Assembly: GCA_016714605.1 (NCBI GenBank)
Contig: JADKDL010000008.1
Coordinates: 1-64,000 of the forward strand
From: Bacteroidales bacterium
GTDB taxonomy: Bacteria > Bacteroidota > Bacteroidia > Bacteroidales > UBA1715
Direction: 5' to 3'
DNA: 64,000 nucleotides
In this document: positions 9,758 to 19,777 of the stretch, one piece after another
Layout of the letters: each line of letters starts with the position of its first letter
Position numbering within the stretch: position 1 is the stretch's first letter
Program-made: the position numbers and the translations under genes
The notes under the pieces: model-generated
What the model saw: the letters and a program-made list of their open reading frames with translations, nothing else
The model's database searches: none
What the model was told of the DNA's origin: nothing

Positions 9758-10071
9758 CGCTAATTTGGCGTGCAAACCCTAACAAGTCAGCCTTCTAAAA
9801 ATGACTGTCGCTGTAATGCGAAAACAAGAATGGCTATAAAAACAAGTGTTCGCTGAGTAGCGAACGTCAGCCTAGGCAAAAAAATGACTTTCGCATGATA
9901 GCGAACATGAGCCGGAGTGTCAAAACATGCTTTCGCACATTAGCGCAAGTCGAATTTAGCATCATTTGAGATTATCGCTAATTGGCGGACATCATTTTTA
10001 GCTCTGTTTGCTATTTTCGCTACTGTGCGGAGATTTTCATGACATAGATAGATGGGTTTCGCAATAGTGCG
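9758..10071. repeat. Phased array of short palindromes, 41-42 bp period
   Basis: Eight imperfect palindromes of the form TTCGC-N6-GCGAA. The CGC cores begin at 9758 (7-base loop, less regular), 9809, 9851, 9892, 9934, 9976, 10018 and 10060, so the last seven are 42, 41, 42, 42, 42 and 42 bases apart. The GCG half starts nine bases after the CGC start in each of the seven. The six loop bases and most of the roughly 26 bases between palindromes differ from unit to unit. The frame is full of stops, so this is not coding. The period equals four turns of B-DNA. It lies between the lipoprotein gene and the MITE-like element. Confidence 0.85.
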
Positions 10072-10100
10072 AAGGTTAACGATTCCTATTTGAAATTATA

Positions 10101-10341
10101 AATATAAAAATCAATGTCGTTTAGTTAATAATTAAATTATAATAAGGTAATAAGGTTTGAAAATACTTTACTAATAATGCTACTAAGGTTAAAACAATAA
10201 AAATAAGGTTTTTAATGTATAAACCTCGTTTTTTCAACCTTAGTAGAAAAATAAAATATTATCAATATTAAACCTTATTACATTATTGATTATCATTGAG
10301 AGGAATTGATACTCCAAACTAAACGACATTAATATAAAAAT
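10101..10341. mobile_element. MITE-like palindromic element with target-site duplication
   Basis: The terminal inverted repeat AATGTCGTTTAGTT at 10113-10126 is matched exactly by its complement at 10317-10330. Further nested inverted pairs lie inside: 10141-10158 with 10270-10287 (one mismatch), 10180-10190 with 10236-10246, and 10206-10211 with 10221-10226, so almost the whole 218 bases can fold into one long hairpin. The outside is flanked on both sides by the same 10-11 bases AATATAAAAAT (10101-10111 and 10331-10341), as expected of a target-site duplication. There is no transposase, so it would be a non-autonomous element moved in trans. It sits immediately 3' of the hydrolase gene. Confidence 0.8.
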
Positions 10342-10343
10342 GT

Positions 10344-11633
10344 CTATTTAATAGCCAGTAAATCATGTTTAGGTGCGTCTCTATAGGCAAAATATTTCTC
10401 TAGAAATGCAGGTATTGATTCTGGAGCCATTGAATTTGGTGAATTTGTCAAAAAAGCTATTCCAATATCATCTTTAACAGAAAAAGCTATTTCTGCTTTG
10501 TATCCGTTTACAAAACCTCCATGGTACAAAACCTCTCTGTGTTTGAATTGTACTATTCTCCATCCAAGTCCGTAATAGTTTTTTCTTGCACCTCTCCACG
10601 TTCTAGATTTTAGTGGGGTTCTAGCTCTTTGTTCAGCTATCATTTCTAACGATGTTGAATCAATAATATCGGGTCTGTGTCCGGTAAGTGCAATTAACCA
10701 TTTACTCATATCAGCTATGCTTGCATTTACCCCTGCGGCTGGCGATACGGAATAGTATTTATCATTATCGGGCAGTCTTTTATATTGTCTGCCAATTAAT
10801 TTATGAGGTGCAGCAACATTATAATTTAGTTCAAGTGCATCAAACGATACCGATGCTGAATTCATGCCTAGTGGTTCAAATATTTTTTCCTTTAAATGTT
10901 GATTGTACGACTTTCCGGTTTTTACTTTCAAAACGGTATCAATAAGACTAAATGCTACATTCTGATAACCGTAAAGTTTGCCAAATAGACAAGCAATATT
11001 TACTTTTTTCAATTCATCAAGAATTAGATTCAATGGCTTGTTAATCTCAATTAAATCATCAAACGCATGGGGTACCAATCCTGTAGTGTGAGATAGGGTA
11101 TGAGCTAACGATAATTCGTAAGTGCTTGAAACTTTTTTAAGCTCAAAATTGTTGATGTAATTAACGATTTTTTCGTTTATATTTATTATGTGTTCATTGT
11201 GCAGTTTAGAAGCTAAAACTCCTGCAAAGCCTTTTGATACTGATGCTAATCTAAATACGGTGTTTATATTTACCGAATCATGGGTGTTTATATCTTTAAC
11301 ACCAAAAGGTTTGATGAGTATAACTTGTCCTTTATATACGATTGCTACAGCGGCACCTACCGAATGGGTTTCTTTAAACCTTTTTTCCAAGTATTCGGTA
11401 TATTCATCTATGATTGTTTGCAGTTTGGCATCTACTTGAGTCGCCATTACTAATGTAGTATCTGTAACATTATTCTTAGAAAAACTCATCTCCTTATTCG
11501 GTTGCGAATAACTAACGGTTTCTTTGTAATTCATTTCGTTAGAAGAGGTGGTTTTTTGTATTACAGCAATAAAAAGAACCGAAATAGCTGTAATCAATAT
11601 CCAATTAGAAAATTTTTTGTAAATCTTTGCCAC
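10344..11633 (-). CDS. Serine beta-lactamase-like hydrolase (PF00144 type)
   Basis: A 429-residue protein of the beta-lactamase/penicillin-binding-like serine hydrolase family (class C fold, also DD-peptidases and esterases). A hydrophobic segment at residues 11-26 is a signal anchor or signal peptide, so it acts in the periplasm. The catalytic motifs are visible: SVSK (SxxK) at 131-134, YQN at 223-225, and HGG at 371-373 in place of KTG. This set is usual for esterase, DD-peptidase and AmpC-related members, and resistance function cannot be deduced. A single gene with no operon partners. Its stop codon abuts the MITE-like element, which may serve as a transcript end. Confidence 0.85.
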   Translation of the reverse strand: MAKIYKKFSNWILITAISVLFIAVIQKTTSSNEMNYKETVSYSQPNKEMSFSKNNVTDTTLVMATQVDAKLQTIIDEYTEYLEKRFKETHSVGAAVAIVYKGQVILIKPFGVKDINTHDSVNINTVFRLASVSKGFAGVLASKLHNEHIININEKIVNYINNFELKKVSSTYELSLAHTLSHTTGLVPHAFDDLIEINKPLNLILDELKKVNIACLFGKLYGYQNVAFSLIDTVLKVKTGKSYNQHLKEKIFEPLGMNSASVSFDALELNYNVAAPHKLIGRQYKRLPDNDKYYSVSPAAGVNASIADMSKWLIALTGHRPDIIDSTSLEMIAEQRARTPLKSRTWRGARKNYYGLGWRIVQFKHREVLYHGGFVNGYKAEIAFSVKDDIGIAFLTNSPNSMAPESIPAFLEKYFAYRDAPKHDLLAIK

Positions 11634-11877
11634 TGTTATATTAACTTAATGGTTAGTACTATCTTAAAAATATATTGTCTTATTCTATTATGTATTTTCC
11701 AAGTGATATATAAGATACCGTTATATATCCGTATTAGTAAATATAGGAATTTTTTTACAATCCTGCAAATTTAAATAGTTAATAAAAATCATGCAGATCC
11801 AATAATCTGCGCATTACTCTGCTATAAGCTTGCTTTTGGTGGTCTAATGTTTTTATCATACTTAGCTTACGAATAAA

Positions 11878-11908
11878 AAAAGGGCATTCATAAAATGAAT
11901 GCCCTTTT
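11878..11908 (-). terminator. Terminator of the giant adhesin gene
   Basis: Perfect 14-bp stem AAAGGGCATTCAT with its complement around a three-base loop at 11892-11894, with a T-rich end in the minus orientation. It lies about 25 bases beyond the stop of the adhesin gene at 11933. Confidence 0.85.
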
Positions 11909-11932
11909 GATAAATTCTAAATTATTAATCTT

Positions 11933-14900
11933 TTAATTCTTAATAATTTGTTTCGTTACACTTCCTTTTTCTGTTTCTATCACAAGATTGTAAATACCTT
12001 GAGCCAATTTAGAAACATCAATTGTAGTAATTCCATTTTTCAATGAAATATTAGACATCACAATTTGACCGGAGTTGGTTACAATTTGACCTTTAACAGA
12101 AACTAGGTCGGTATTTATAAACACTTTTATTTCTCCTTGTGTAATTGTTGGATAAACTGCATAATCCATAATTATTTCATTGCTTAATCCTGTCAGTTTA
12201 GCTTCGGTTAAGTTAGAAATAGATTGACTAAATGGTCCACTATCAGATTTAAATCTTGTTGGATTTATTGAAGTAGGGAAAACAGCCGCAACTCTATAAA
12301 CATCGCCCAGTACATATTCTGTATCTGATGTCCATGTTTTTGCGTTGCTCGTTACATTATCAATTTCAACAAAATCTGTAGATCCAGCCGAGGCTTTGTA
12401 GATAGTATAGGTGCTAAAAGTAGTACCTTCATAGTGTTCCCAAATAAGATTTGCCTTATTATCAAGACTTACGTTGTTTTGCACATGCAAGGTTCTATGA
12501 GGTGTGCTTTCTGCTTTATTACCGCAGGTAGAGTCAACCGTTACCAATTTGTATCTATAAGATTTAGTAAGCGCATTTGCACTTCTGTCAATAGAGTAGC
12601 TACTGTCGCTTGTATATAGAACTGTATCTATAGGCTCATAGATGTCGGTAGCTCCGGTTTCTCTCATTACAATATAAGAAGCAGTACGTTTGCCCGAAGT
12701 ACGTTCCCAAGCTACGATTACACTTTTTCCGGTTTCGCCAAATGTAGCTATACCAAGAGGTTCAGCATAGGGAGTAAGTAGAGTAGCAGTAATTGTGTCG
12801 GTATCGGTACAGTTATGAGCATCGGTAACTACAACAGAATAAGCTCCGCTTGTATCTACAGCTATGGTTTTAGTTGTTTCTCCCGTGCTCCAAAGATATT
12901 TATTTGCGTCTCCGGCATCAATAGTTTTTGAAGTGCCATTACAAATTTCAATATCGGCACCTAAAGAAACAACCGGATTGGTAAACACTTCTAAAACTGC
13001 TATTTTATCGCTACTTGTACAACCTAGTGCATCTCTAACTGACAGTTCTAATTCGCCCACAGCAGCGAGTTCGTAAGACGTTTCATCAGTAACCCAACCG
13101 CTATTATTCCAGTTGTATTCAACAAAGCCCTCAGGAGCTACAATAACGCTTGTACCTTGGCAGAAGCTTACATCGGTACCTAAATTAAGCGAGTCTGAAA
13201 TTGAAATAGTCACTGAGTCAATATATGAGAAATAACCTTTAGTAATAGTCACCACATAGGTTGTTTGCTCAGTAGGTGAAACGGTTATTTCACGAGCTGT
13301 TGAGTTTGCGCTCCACGCATATTTGTAAGTAACACTATCGAGTAAGGTAGTTCTTAAAGTAACACTGCTACCTTCGCAGATAGTGCTATCTTCAATAGCT
13401 AGTCCTATTACAGTTATGTATTCTGTTTTAGTTAGAGAGTCAGACCCATAAGTGTTTTCTGCTTTCAGAGTTACTGAGTAACGTCCAGGTTTAGCATATT
13501 TCACAGTAGGGTTCATTTTAAATTGTTCTCCGGTTGCAAATTCAGCATCTGCAAACTCCCAAATCCAAGTATCGGCTCCGGTTAAAGAGGCATTGAACAT
13601 TACATCTTGATTAGGAGCAGCAACCAGTGGTTGTGCAGCAAATTCTATTCTTGGTGCAAATCTCCAATTTTCTCCAAGCATAACTTCTTGAGTAAAGCTT
13701 ACCATTACAGTATCACTTGCACCATCTTCGTCATAAGCATAGATTTCAAATTGTTCGGTACCAGTCCAATAAAGATCGGCTACTTCAATCAACAACTTTC
13801 CATTAAGTACTTCAACGTTCAGTTTATTTGTTACACCTACCATCCAAACTATATTTTGTGGCATGGTATAATCGTCTGTAACGTACATGCTGAGCTGTAC
13901 AGGATAATAAGTCAAAGTATTATTCTGTACCTGACGAGGAATCTCTGTAAGAGCAGGAGCTTTATTAGGAACGGTAGAAATGCCATAAACAAGTGTTACC
14001 GAATCTTTCAAGCCATTTTCGTCAATAGCAAACACTTTTAAAGAATCAGTACCAACCCATTCCGGATCTACCATTGCTACTACCAAATAACCATCAATGA
14101 TTGTTGCATTTAGATTATTTGTAGAATCTACTACCCACGCAATTTTTTCTGTTGCAGTATAGTCGTCGGTGATGAATTTGTTAAGATATATCGATGTAAA
14201 CTGACCTCCAACTCTGGTAGTCTGTCCGGCTAGTCCATCAATAGCAGGTGCTTGATTAGAGGCATTTGTAATAGTCACGGGAATAATTAATGTAACTTCT
14301 ATTCCATCATTATCGGCAATTACAATTTCTACAGAATCAGTACCCATCCATGTAGCAACTTTTGGTTCAATAGTTACTACACCGCTAACTATAGAGATAT
14401 TGAAATTATCATTTTCAACAAATGTAAATGTCATATCAGAGAAGCTCGTATTGTCATCGGTTACAAAATCTTCAACGCTGAAGTTTATTGTCGATTTGTC
14501 GAGTGGAGCTACTATAGGAGTTACAGCATCAACAACCGGTGGATTTGAAGCCAAAACTAATACCTTACAAGTATCTTTCTTGTTTCCATCTACTGATGTT
14601 ACTATAACTGAGGTTTCGCCAGAAGAGAATGTTGTAAGTAGACCAGAAGGACTAACATACGCCACAAAGTCATTAAGCGAGGTCCATTTTACGTTTTTGT
14701 TGGTTGCATCAATAGGCGAAACAACCGAAGACATTAAATATTCTTGACCAAGTATAAGAGTAAGTTCCGGCATAACCGAAACGTTCGTAACTGCCACAGC
14801 TTGATTCGTTACATAAACCAAACAAACAGCAGATTTTCCGTTATCGACAGATTTAGCGGTAACTTGCGCCATACCTTCTTTCTGACCATAAATTAAACCA

Positions 14901-17900
14901 GAAGTCGTAACATATACAACAGATGTATCGCTTGAAGACCAAAGCAGTTGTTTATTATCTGCATTTAATGGAAGTACATAAGCAGTTAACTGTTGTGTTG
15001 TTGCTACTACGACACTCACCACTTCAGGTATCAATACTTTTTCAACAGGTACAATAACAGTTATCAAACAACTATCAGATTTTTCTGTTCCATCAGTTGT
15101 TTTCGCAAAAACATAAGCTTTACCAGCATTTAATGCTTTTACTTCTCCACTTGCCGAAACACTCAATACTGTTGAGTCAGTCACCTGCCATTTAAGTAAT
15201 TTGTTTGTTGCAAATGAAGGAGTTACAGTTGCTTTGAGAACAATAGGATCGCTCGCTACTCTTGTAATTATTTTATCCTGAATAATATTGATAGCTTCCA
15301 CTTTAATACTTCCTACTTTAGCATTTTCAAAAGTAACAATAGCATCTTGTAATTTTAAAGTAGCTAAATCAACAAAACTTTGTGAAACAGATGTATTGTC
15401 ATACACATACACCGCATTATTAATTGCCGTTTTAAATTCATCAAATGCCGCTTGCGGATATTGATCAGGATTAGAACCTATTATCGCAGCAGCCTTTAAT
15501 TTCTGAGCAATGAGAATCTCGTTCTGAAGTTTTGACTTATCAACAAGATTTTCAGTAACTGCAATAATAACAGAAGCAGAAACAGATGTGTTTCCGTTTG
15601 AAGTTGCTGTGATTGTTGCTGAACCTTTAGCTACAGCTAATACTAGACCTGTAGAATCAACTTTAGCAACCAGCATATCTGAACTAGTCCAAATCAAAGA
15701 TTTATCGAAGGCATTCATTGGAGTTACCGTAGCTGTAAGAGCCAAATTATTACCTTTATTTAAGGTAACGGTACCCGATTTGCTTAATATTACTCCGCTT
15801 ACCTCAACACCTTTTACGGTTACAATACATTTGTTTGAGATCACACCAGAACCGTCTAAAGCTTTGGCTGTAATATTGGTAGTACCAACATTGATACCTT
15901 TAATTGTTCCAATGGAATCGACCTTTGCAATAGTAGTATCTGCAACCATCCAAACTATTGACTGATTTTTAGCATCCAAAGGATAAATAGAAGCTGCAAT
16001 TGTTGTTTGAAATCCTGTTACAACCTCTGTTGCAGCTGGCAATGCTATTGCAAGAACAAATTTTTCAAGCTCAGTAACGCGTACCAATATAGATTTCGTT
16101 ATAGCAGAACCGTCTGTTGTAGTTAATGTGATTTTAGATGTACCAACAGCTTTTGCAATAATAACATTTTGAGAGAAATCAATAACACTTGAATCGCTTA
16201 CCGTAACGCTCAGTGATTTAATAGAAGCGTTTGAAGGTGTGAAATTGATAAATAATGAATGATTTTCACCTGTTAATAATGAAATGCTATCTTTTACAGT
16301 AAAATCAGAAACTAATACATTTTCCTTAATAACAACTATTTTCCAAATTGTTTTGTTAGTTCCATTTTGTGCTACAACTGTATATTGCGGACTAACTGAT
16401 AAATTGCAAGGAGTAACGCCAGAAATTTGACTTACACCATTTAAATTCATCACAGCTCCATCAGAAACACTGAAATATGGAATTAGAGCAGTTGCATCTA
16501 GACCATTAGGAAGGGTTATTTTCACTGTTTTCAAAGCAGGGTCTATAACACTTTCACCAACTTGCTCAGGCACATAAAATGAAAGTAAAGCAGCATTAGC
16601 ACTTGGTAACGCTTTTGTAATTGTCATTGTATATGAAACCTTTGATCCGTCAAGAGCAACTACGGTGAGCGTATGAGTTTTTGCGTCGAAACTAAAAGTA
16701 GGGATTGTTGTTCCCGATTCTACTAGTTCAACATTGTCTACAAGTATTTTAGCACCTACAGACGCTGACGCACTAACCTTCACGTTTGCTAAATTAGATA
16801 AGAATGGAACTACAGCTACTATTTTTTTGTTTATAGTATCAATAGTTGCCTCGTACAGAGCATTTGTGCTGCCATTGAACAAGTTAAATGCACACAGTTC
16901 TAATTTTTTGGCACTGATATCTCCTAGAGGTTTTGTAGTAAATGTGAAAACAGTATTTTCCATACCATTTATTTCAAACATCACATCAGTAGTATCTGTA
17001 ATATGAAATAAATAGCTTGTGTTTTCACTTTTATTCATTCGTCCGTATGAACCTAAATAGACACATTCTGTATTATACATATTAACATTAGCTGTTTGAT
17101 ATGTCGGGTTTAAGAGAGACATCTCATAATAGCCTGGCAGCATTTGTAAATATTTGAAATACATTTGATCTATTGCTGCATTTACCGTATCATAGGTTAC
17201 TACAATAACCGGATTTGAACAAATACCTCCAATAGGAGCAGGAGCTTTAGTAACTTTTAACATGTACTTAAATTCAGTCCCATCTTCGGCATATAAAAAC
17301 AATGTATCTTCCGAATTAAATTTGAAATCACAAAAATACATGTTATTGTACATCGACATTCCGTCAGAGGTATATAATGTTGATAATGGAGAGAGTTCAA
17401 AATAGATATTTGTACACTCACTTTTCCAAGAAACCTCTGCAGTAATTGTCTTTTTCACTTGATCTATTGCAGTTGTACCTATTTGACCATCAATTTTAAA
17501 TGATTTAATAGTTGCATAAGACAGTGCAGTATCAGATTGTGTAACTTGTACAATCCATCTTTTTGCTGTACTATCGGCAGCTATCATGGTATATTCTACT
17601 AGATTTGTAAAATCAACAGAATTACCGGAATATTGTCTCATTCCTGCAATATATACACTAGAATAAGGAGCTAATTCAAAAACCGGGGTGCATTGCTCTA
17701 TATTTGCAGTTGCTCCAATTTCAATTTGAATAGTATCTCCTTTAATCACTGGAGCTTTTGTTTGTTCTTCTAAACGATAGCTTACAAAATTTGTATAGTT
17801 AGATTTGTAGAATTTCAAATCCCATTTAAAGGTTTTTCTATCTCTATTATACCAACTAATTAAATAATTCATGCCTTTTGTAACATTAACAATATCGTAT

Positions 17901-19777
17901 GAATAATTTTCTTCGGTCTGAGTGCCGGCGATATCATCCTTTTTATAGTTGTTAAGAGTGTCATGATCATCGGTTACGTTTAATGCACAAGATGTGTATG
18001 CTTTCACAACTGTTTGGTCTGTGGTGTAATTCAAAGACGAAAGTATGATTGTACCATTTTCAGGAGCTTTGAAAGAATACCAGTTATAGTCTGTTGCAAA
18101 AGGAGTAGTGTATGCAGTTCCACTCACTACTGGTTTCGCAGTGCTACAAAGCTCGGCTACAATTGGAATATGTTTTTCAAATATTACATTTATTCCAATT
18201 TTCAACTTAGATGGAGCATTATGAAAAAGCATTAATAACTTATAAGTCATGCCCTTTTCTGCATAGAATCTTGTAGTTGAGTCATCGGGGTTAGAGGTGA
18301 AAATGCCTGAAGTTAATTCGCAAGATTCTAGAACCATTAATTCAGAATCCATAAAAAACATCATTGCAGAATCTGGTATTTCACCACTAAGATATACATA
18401 TCCACTATCAGAGGCTGTATATTCCCACCAGTTTAATGCACCATCAACGGTTACACTTTGAAAACCATCTTTCAGTATTACAGGATTTTGGCAAGTATAG
18501 CCACTTGGCAACACTGAGTCGGCAGCAAAGGTAAGATTCCATTGAAATGGAGCTACTACGCTATCGTCAACACCCCAGATGATGTAATAATTTGAGTCGG
18601 CTTTAACCTCAAAAGAAGTTTCAGACTGCAAACCACATTTATCGCCCGAATAGGTAATTATTGAACTCATATCACAATCACTATCGCTCACAAAAACTTT
18701 AGTGTCAATGAGTGTTTGATTGCAAGAAGAAACTATCACAAGTCCATCTTTATCAGCATGATAAGTATAGAAAGTTTCTTTCATCGTTTCTATTCCGTAA
18801 GGCAATGCTTTATTTATTCCTGCAACTGCAACAATTGGGTTGCCACATGATTCACCAGGAAGTTTTGCTCGTTCAGATAAGTTCCAAATAAATGGTTTAC
18901 TTACAGTAGCAGCAGTACTTGCATTGATATTAAATCTAAACAAATATACTTTACCTATTTCCACTTCAAATGTTACAATGTCACCATTCATACACTTTGA
19001 ATTGTTTGTATTATAATGTCTTATATCACAAGCATCATAAACACCATCAAAATAAGCACTCTGATATTCATCTGAGCAAGTTTGAAGTGTAGCTATACCA
19101 TTTTGAGTAGCTTGATACTTGTAGTAGAATTCATTAGAGTAAGTAGAGTCTGGCAATATATTATTGCCTAAAAGAGCTGTTGCAGGTGAGTTACATTTTA
19201 CACCAAGTACCGGAGGTTGTTCTGTAATAGACCATTGCATTACAGACGGATTATAGCCGGTAATTGCAATGTAATATTCCTGACCAGGCAGAACGTTTCT
19301 GATAACCGTTGTGCTTCCCATATTATTACATGGAAAAACATACTTATCATTCATATATATAGAAGCAGCATCGCAGCCGGCACTTACTTCAATGTATGAA
19401 CCGTTTGTGCCACAATTGCTTATCAATAAATTACCTGATGTATTAGTAATATACTTATACCAAATAGTTCTTTGTGCAAAAACATTGGTAGTATTTGTGC
19501 CAGAAGTTGCAATTATAGGAAAATTGCAAGTTGATCCGGGTGCATAAGCTGCTTTTACAGTATATGCTTTTCTTACTCCATTTTCAGCTTCTACATAGAA
19601 CACATCAGAGGATCCAATAGGGAAATATCTATAATTTCCACTCATTATTAATTCGTTATTAGCATCATATAATTTTGCTAAAGGAGATAGAATGAAATCG
19701 AATCTGTTGTTTTCATTAAAAAGTTCAAGTGTAAATTCATTACTTAATCTTTTTACCGCACCATCTGAAACCGACAT
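11933..19777 (-). CDS. Giant T9SS adhesin, C-terminal part (split by frameshift)
   Basis: A frame of 2614 residues that lacks any signal peptide and is best read as the continuation of the gene at 19740-23825. The overlap between the frames is 38 bases, and removing one C near 19785 joins them. The first 1100 residues repeat the same module types as the upstream frame (CxxP...WYxY beta-sandwich modules and cadherin-like Ig modules). Six bacterial Ig-like BIG2 domains follow around residues 1156-1405 and 1490-1738, interrupted by a helical FIVAR-like segment at 1414-1482. Then come three cadherin-like repeats with DNDG/DENG/DEDG loops (1755-2028), a PKD domain (2042-2125), three CxGxS Ig-like modules, FnIII-like modules and a T9SS tail in the last 85 residues. 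Expected at the cell surface, in adhesion. Confidence 0.85.
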   Translation of the reverse strand: MSVSDGAVKRLSNEFTLELFNENNRFDFILSPLAKLYDANNELIMSGNYRYFPIGSSDVFYVEAENGVRKAYTVKAAYAPGSTCNFPIIATSGTNTTNVFAQRTIWYKYITNTSGNLLISNCGTNGSYIEVSAGCDAASIYMNDKYVFPCNNMGSTTVIRNVLPGQEYYIAITGYNPSVMQWSITEQPPVLGVKCNSPATALLGNNILPDSTYSNEFYYKYQATQNGIATLQTCSDEYQSAYFDGVYDACDIRHYNTNNSKCMNGDIVTFEVEIGKVYLFRFNINASTAATVSKPFIWNLSERAKLPGESCGNPIVAVAGINKALPYGIETMKETFYTYHADKDGLVIVSSCNQTLIDTKVFVSDSDCDMSSIITYSGDKCGLQSETSFEVKADSNYYIIWGVDDSVVAPFQWNLTFAADSVLPSGYTCQNPVILKDGFQSVTVDGALNWWEYTASDSGYVYLSGEIPDSAMMFFMDSELMVLESCELTSGIFTSNPDDSTTRFYAEKGMTYKLLMLFHNAPSKLKIGINVIFEKHIPIVAELCSTAKPVVSGTAYTTPFATDYNWYSFKAPENGTIILSSLNYTTDQTVVKAYTSCALNVTDDHDTLNNYKKDDIAGTQTEENYSYDIVNVTKGMNYLISWYNRDRKTFKWDLKFYKSNYTNFVSYRLEEQTKAPVIKGDTIQIEIGATANIEQCTPVFELAPYSSVYIAGMRQYSGNSVDFTNLVEYTMIAADSTAKRWIVQVTQSDTALSYATIKSFKIDGQIGTTAIDQVKKTITAEVSWKSECTNIYFELSPLSTLYTSDGMSMYNNMYFCDFKFNSEDTLFLYAEDGTEFKYMLKVTKAPAPIGGICSNPVIVVTYDTVNAAIDQMYFKYLQMLPGYYEMSLLNPTYQTANVNMYNTECVYLGSYGRMNKSENTSYLFHITDTTDVMFEINGMENTVFTFTTKPLGDISAKKLELCAFNLFNGSTNALYEATIDTINKKIVAVVPFLSNLANVKVSASASVGAKILVDNVELVESGTTIPTFSFDAKTHTLTVVALDGSKVSYTMTITKALPSANAALLSFYVPEQVGESVIDPALKTVKITLPNGLDATALIPYFSVSDGAVMNLNGVSQISGVTPCNLSVSPQYTVVAQNGTNKTIWKIVVIKENVLVSDFTVKDSISLLTGENHSLFINFTPSNASIKSLSVTVSDSSVIDFSQNVIIAKAVGTSKITLTTTDGSAITKSILVRVTELEKFVLAIALPAATEVVTGFQTTIAASIYPLDAKNQSIVWMVADTTIAKVDSIGTIKGINVGTTNITAKALDGSGVISNKCIVTVKGVEVSGVILSKSGTVTLNKGNNLALTATVTPMNAFDKSLIWTSSDMLVAKVDSTGLVLAVAKGSATITATSNGNTSVSASVIIAVTENLVDKSKLQNEILIAQKLKAAAIIGSNPDQYPQAAFDEFKTAINNAVYVYDNTSVSQSFVDLATLKLQDAIVTFENAKVGSIKVEAINIIQDKIITRVASDPIVLKATVTPSFATNKLLKWQVTDSTVLSVSASGEVKALNAGKAYVFAKTTDGTEKSDSCLITVIVPVEKVLIPEVVSVVVATTQQLTAYVLPLNADNKQLLWSSSDTSVVYVTTSGLIYGQKEGMAQVTAKSVDNGKSAVCLVYVTNQAVAVTNVSVMPELTLILGQEYLMSSVVSPIDATNKNVKWTSLNDFVAYVSPSGLLTTFSSGETSVIVTSVDGNKKDTCKVLVLASNPPVVDAVTPIVAPLDKSTINFSVEDFVTDDNTSFSDMTFTFVENDNFNISIVSGVVTIEPKVATWMGTDSVEIVIADNDGIEVTLIIPVTITNASNQAPAIDGLAGQTTRVGGQFTSIYLNKFITDDYTATEKIAWVVDSTNNLNATIIDGYLVVAMVDPEWVGTDSLKVFAIDENGLKDSVTLVYGISTVPNKAPALTEIPRQVQNNTLTYYPVQLSMYVTDDYTMPQNIVWMVGVTNKLNVEVLNGKLLIEVADLYWTGTEQFEIYAYDEDGASDTVMVSFTQEVMLGENWRFAPRIEFAAQPLVAAPNQDVMFNASLTGADTWIWEFADAEFATGEQFKMNPTVKYAKPGRYSVTLKAENTYGSDSLTKTEYITVIGLAIEDSTICEGSSVTLRTTLLDSVTYKYAWSANSTAREITVSPTEQTTYVVTITKGYFSYIDSVTISISDSLNLGTDVSFCQGTSVIVAPEGFVEYNWNNSGWVTDETSYELAAVGELELSVRDALGCTSSDKIAVLEVFTNPVVSLGADIEICNGTSKTIDAGDANKYLWSTGETTKTIAVDTSGAYSVVVTDAHNCTDTDTITATLLTPYAEPLGIATFGETGKSVIVAWERTSGKRTASYIVMRETGATDIYEPIDTVLYTSDSSYSIDRSANALTKSYRYKLVTVDSTCGNKAESTPHRTLHVQNNVSLDNKANLIWEHYEGTTFSTYTIYKASAGSTDFVEIDNVTSNAKTWTSDTEYVLGDVYRVAAVFPTSINPTRFKSDSGPFSQSISNLTEAKLTGLSNEIIMDYAVYPTITQGEIKVFINTDLVSVKGQIVTNSGQIVMSNISLKNGITTIDVSKLAQGIYNLVIETEKGSVTKQIIKN

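Noticed and set aside
9758..10071. CRISPR array
   Set aside because: The repeated part is only about 16 bases with six variable central bases, the spacers are about 26 bases, and no cas gene is present. Repeats are not near-identical as in CRISPR.
13607..14041. Plus-strand open frames inside the giant adhesin, including 13607-14041, 14400-14747 and 15588-15965
   Set aside because: They lie wholly antisense to well-supported domains (PKD, cadherin-like, BIG2), and their translations resemble no family.
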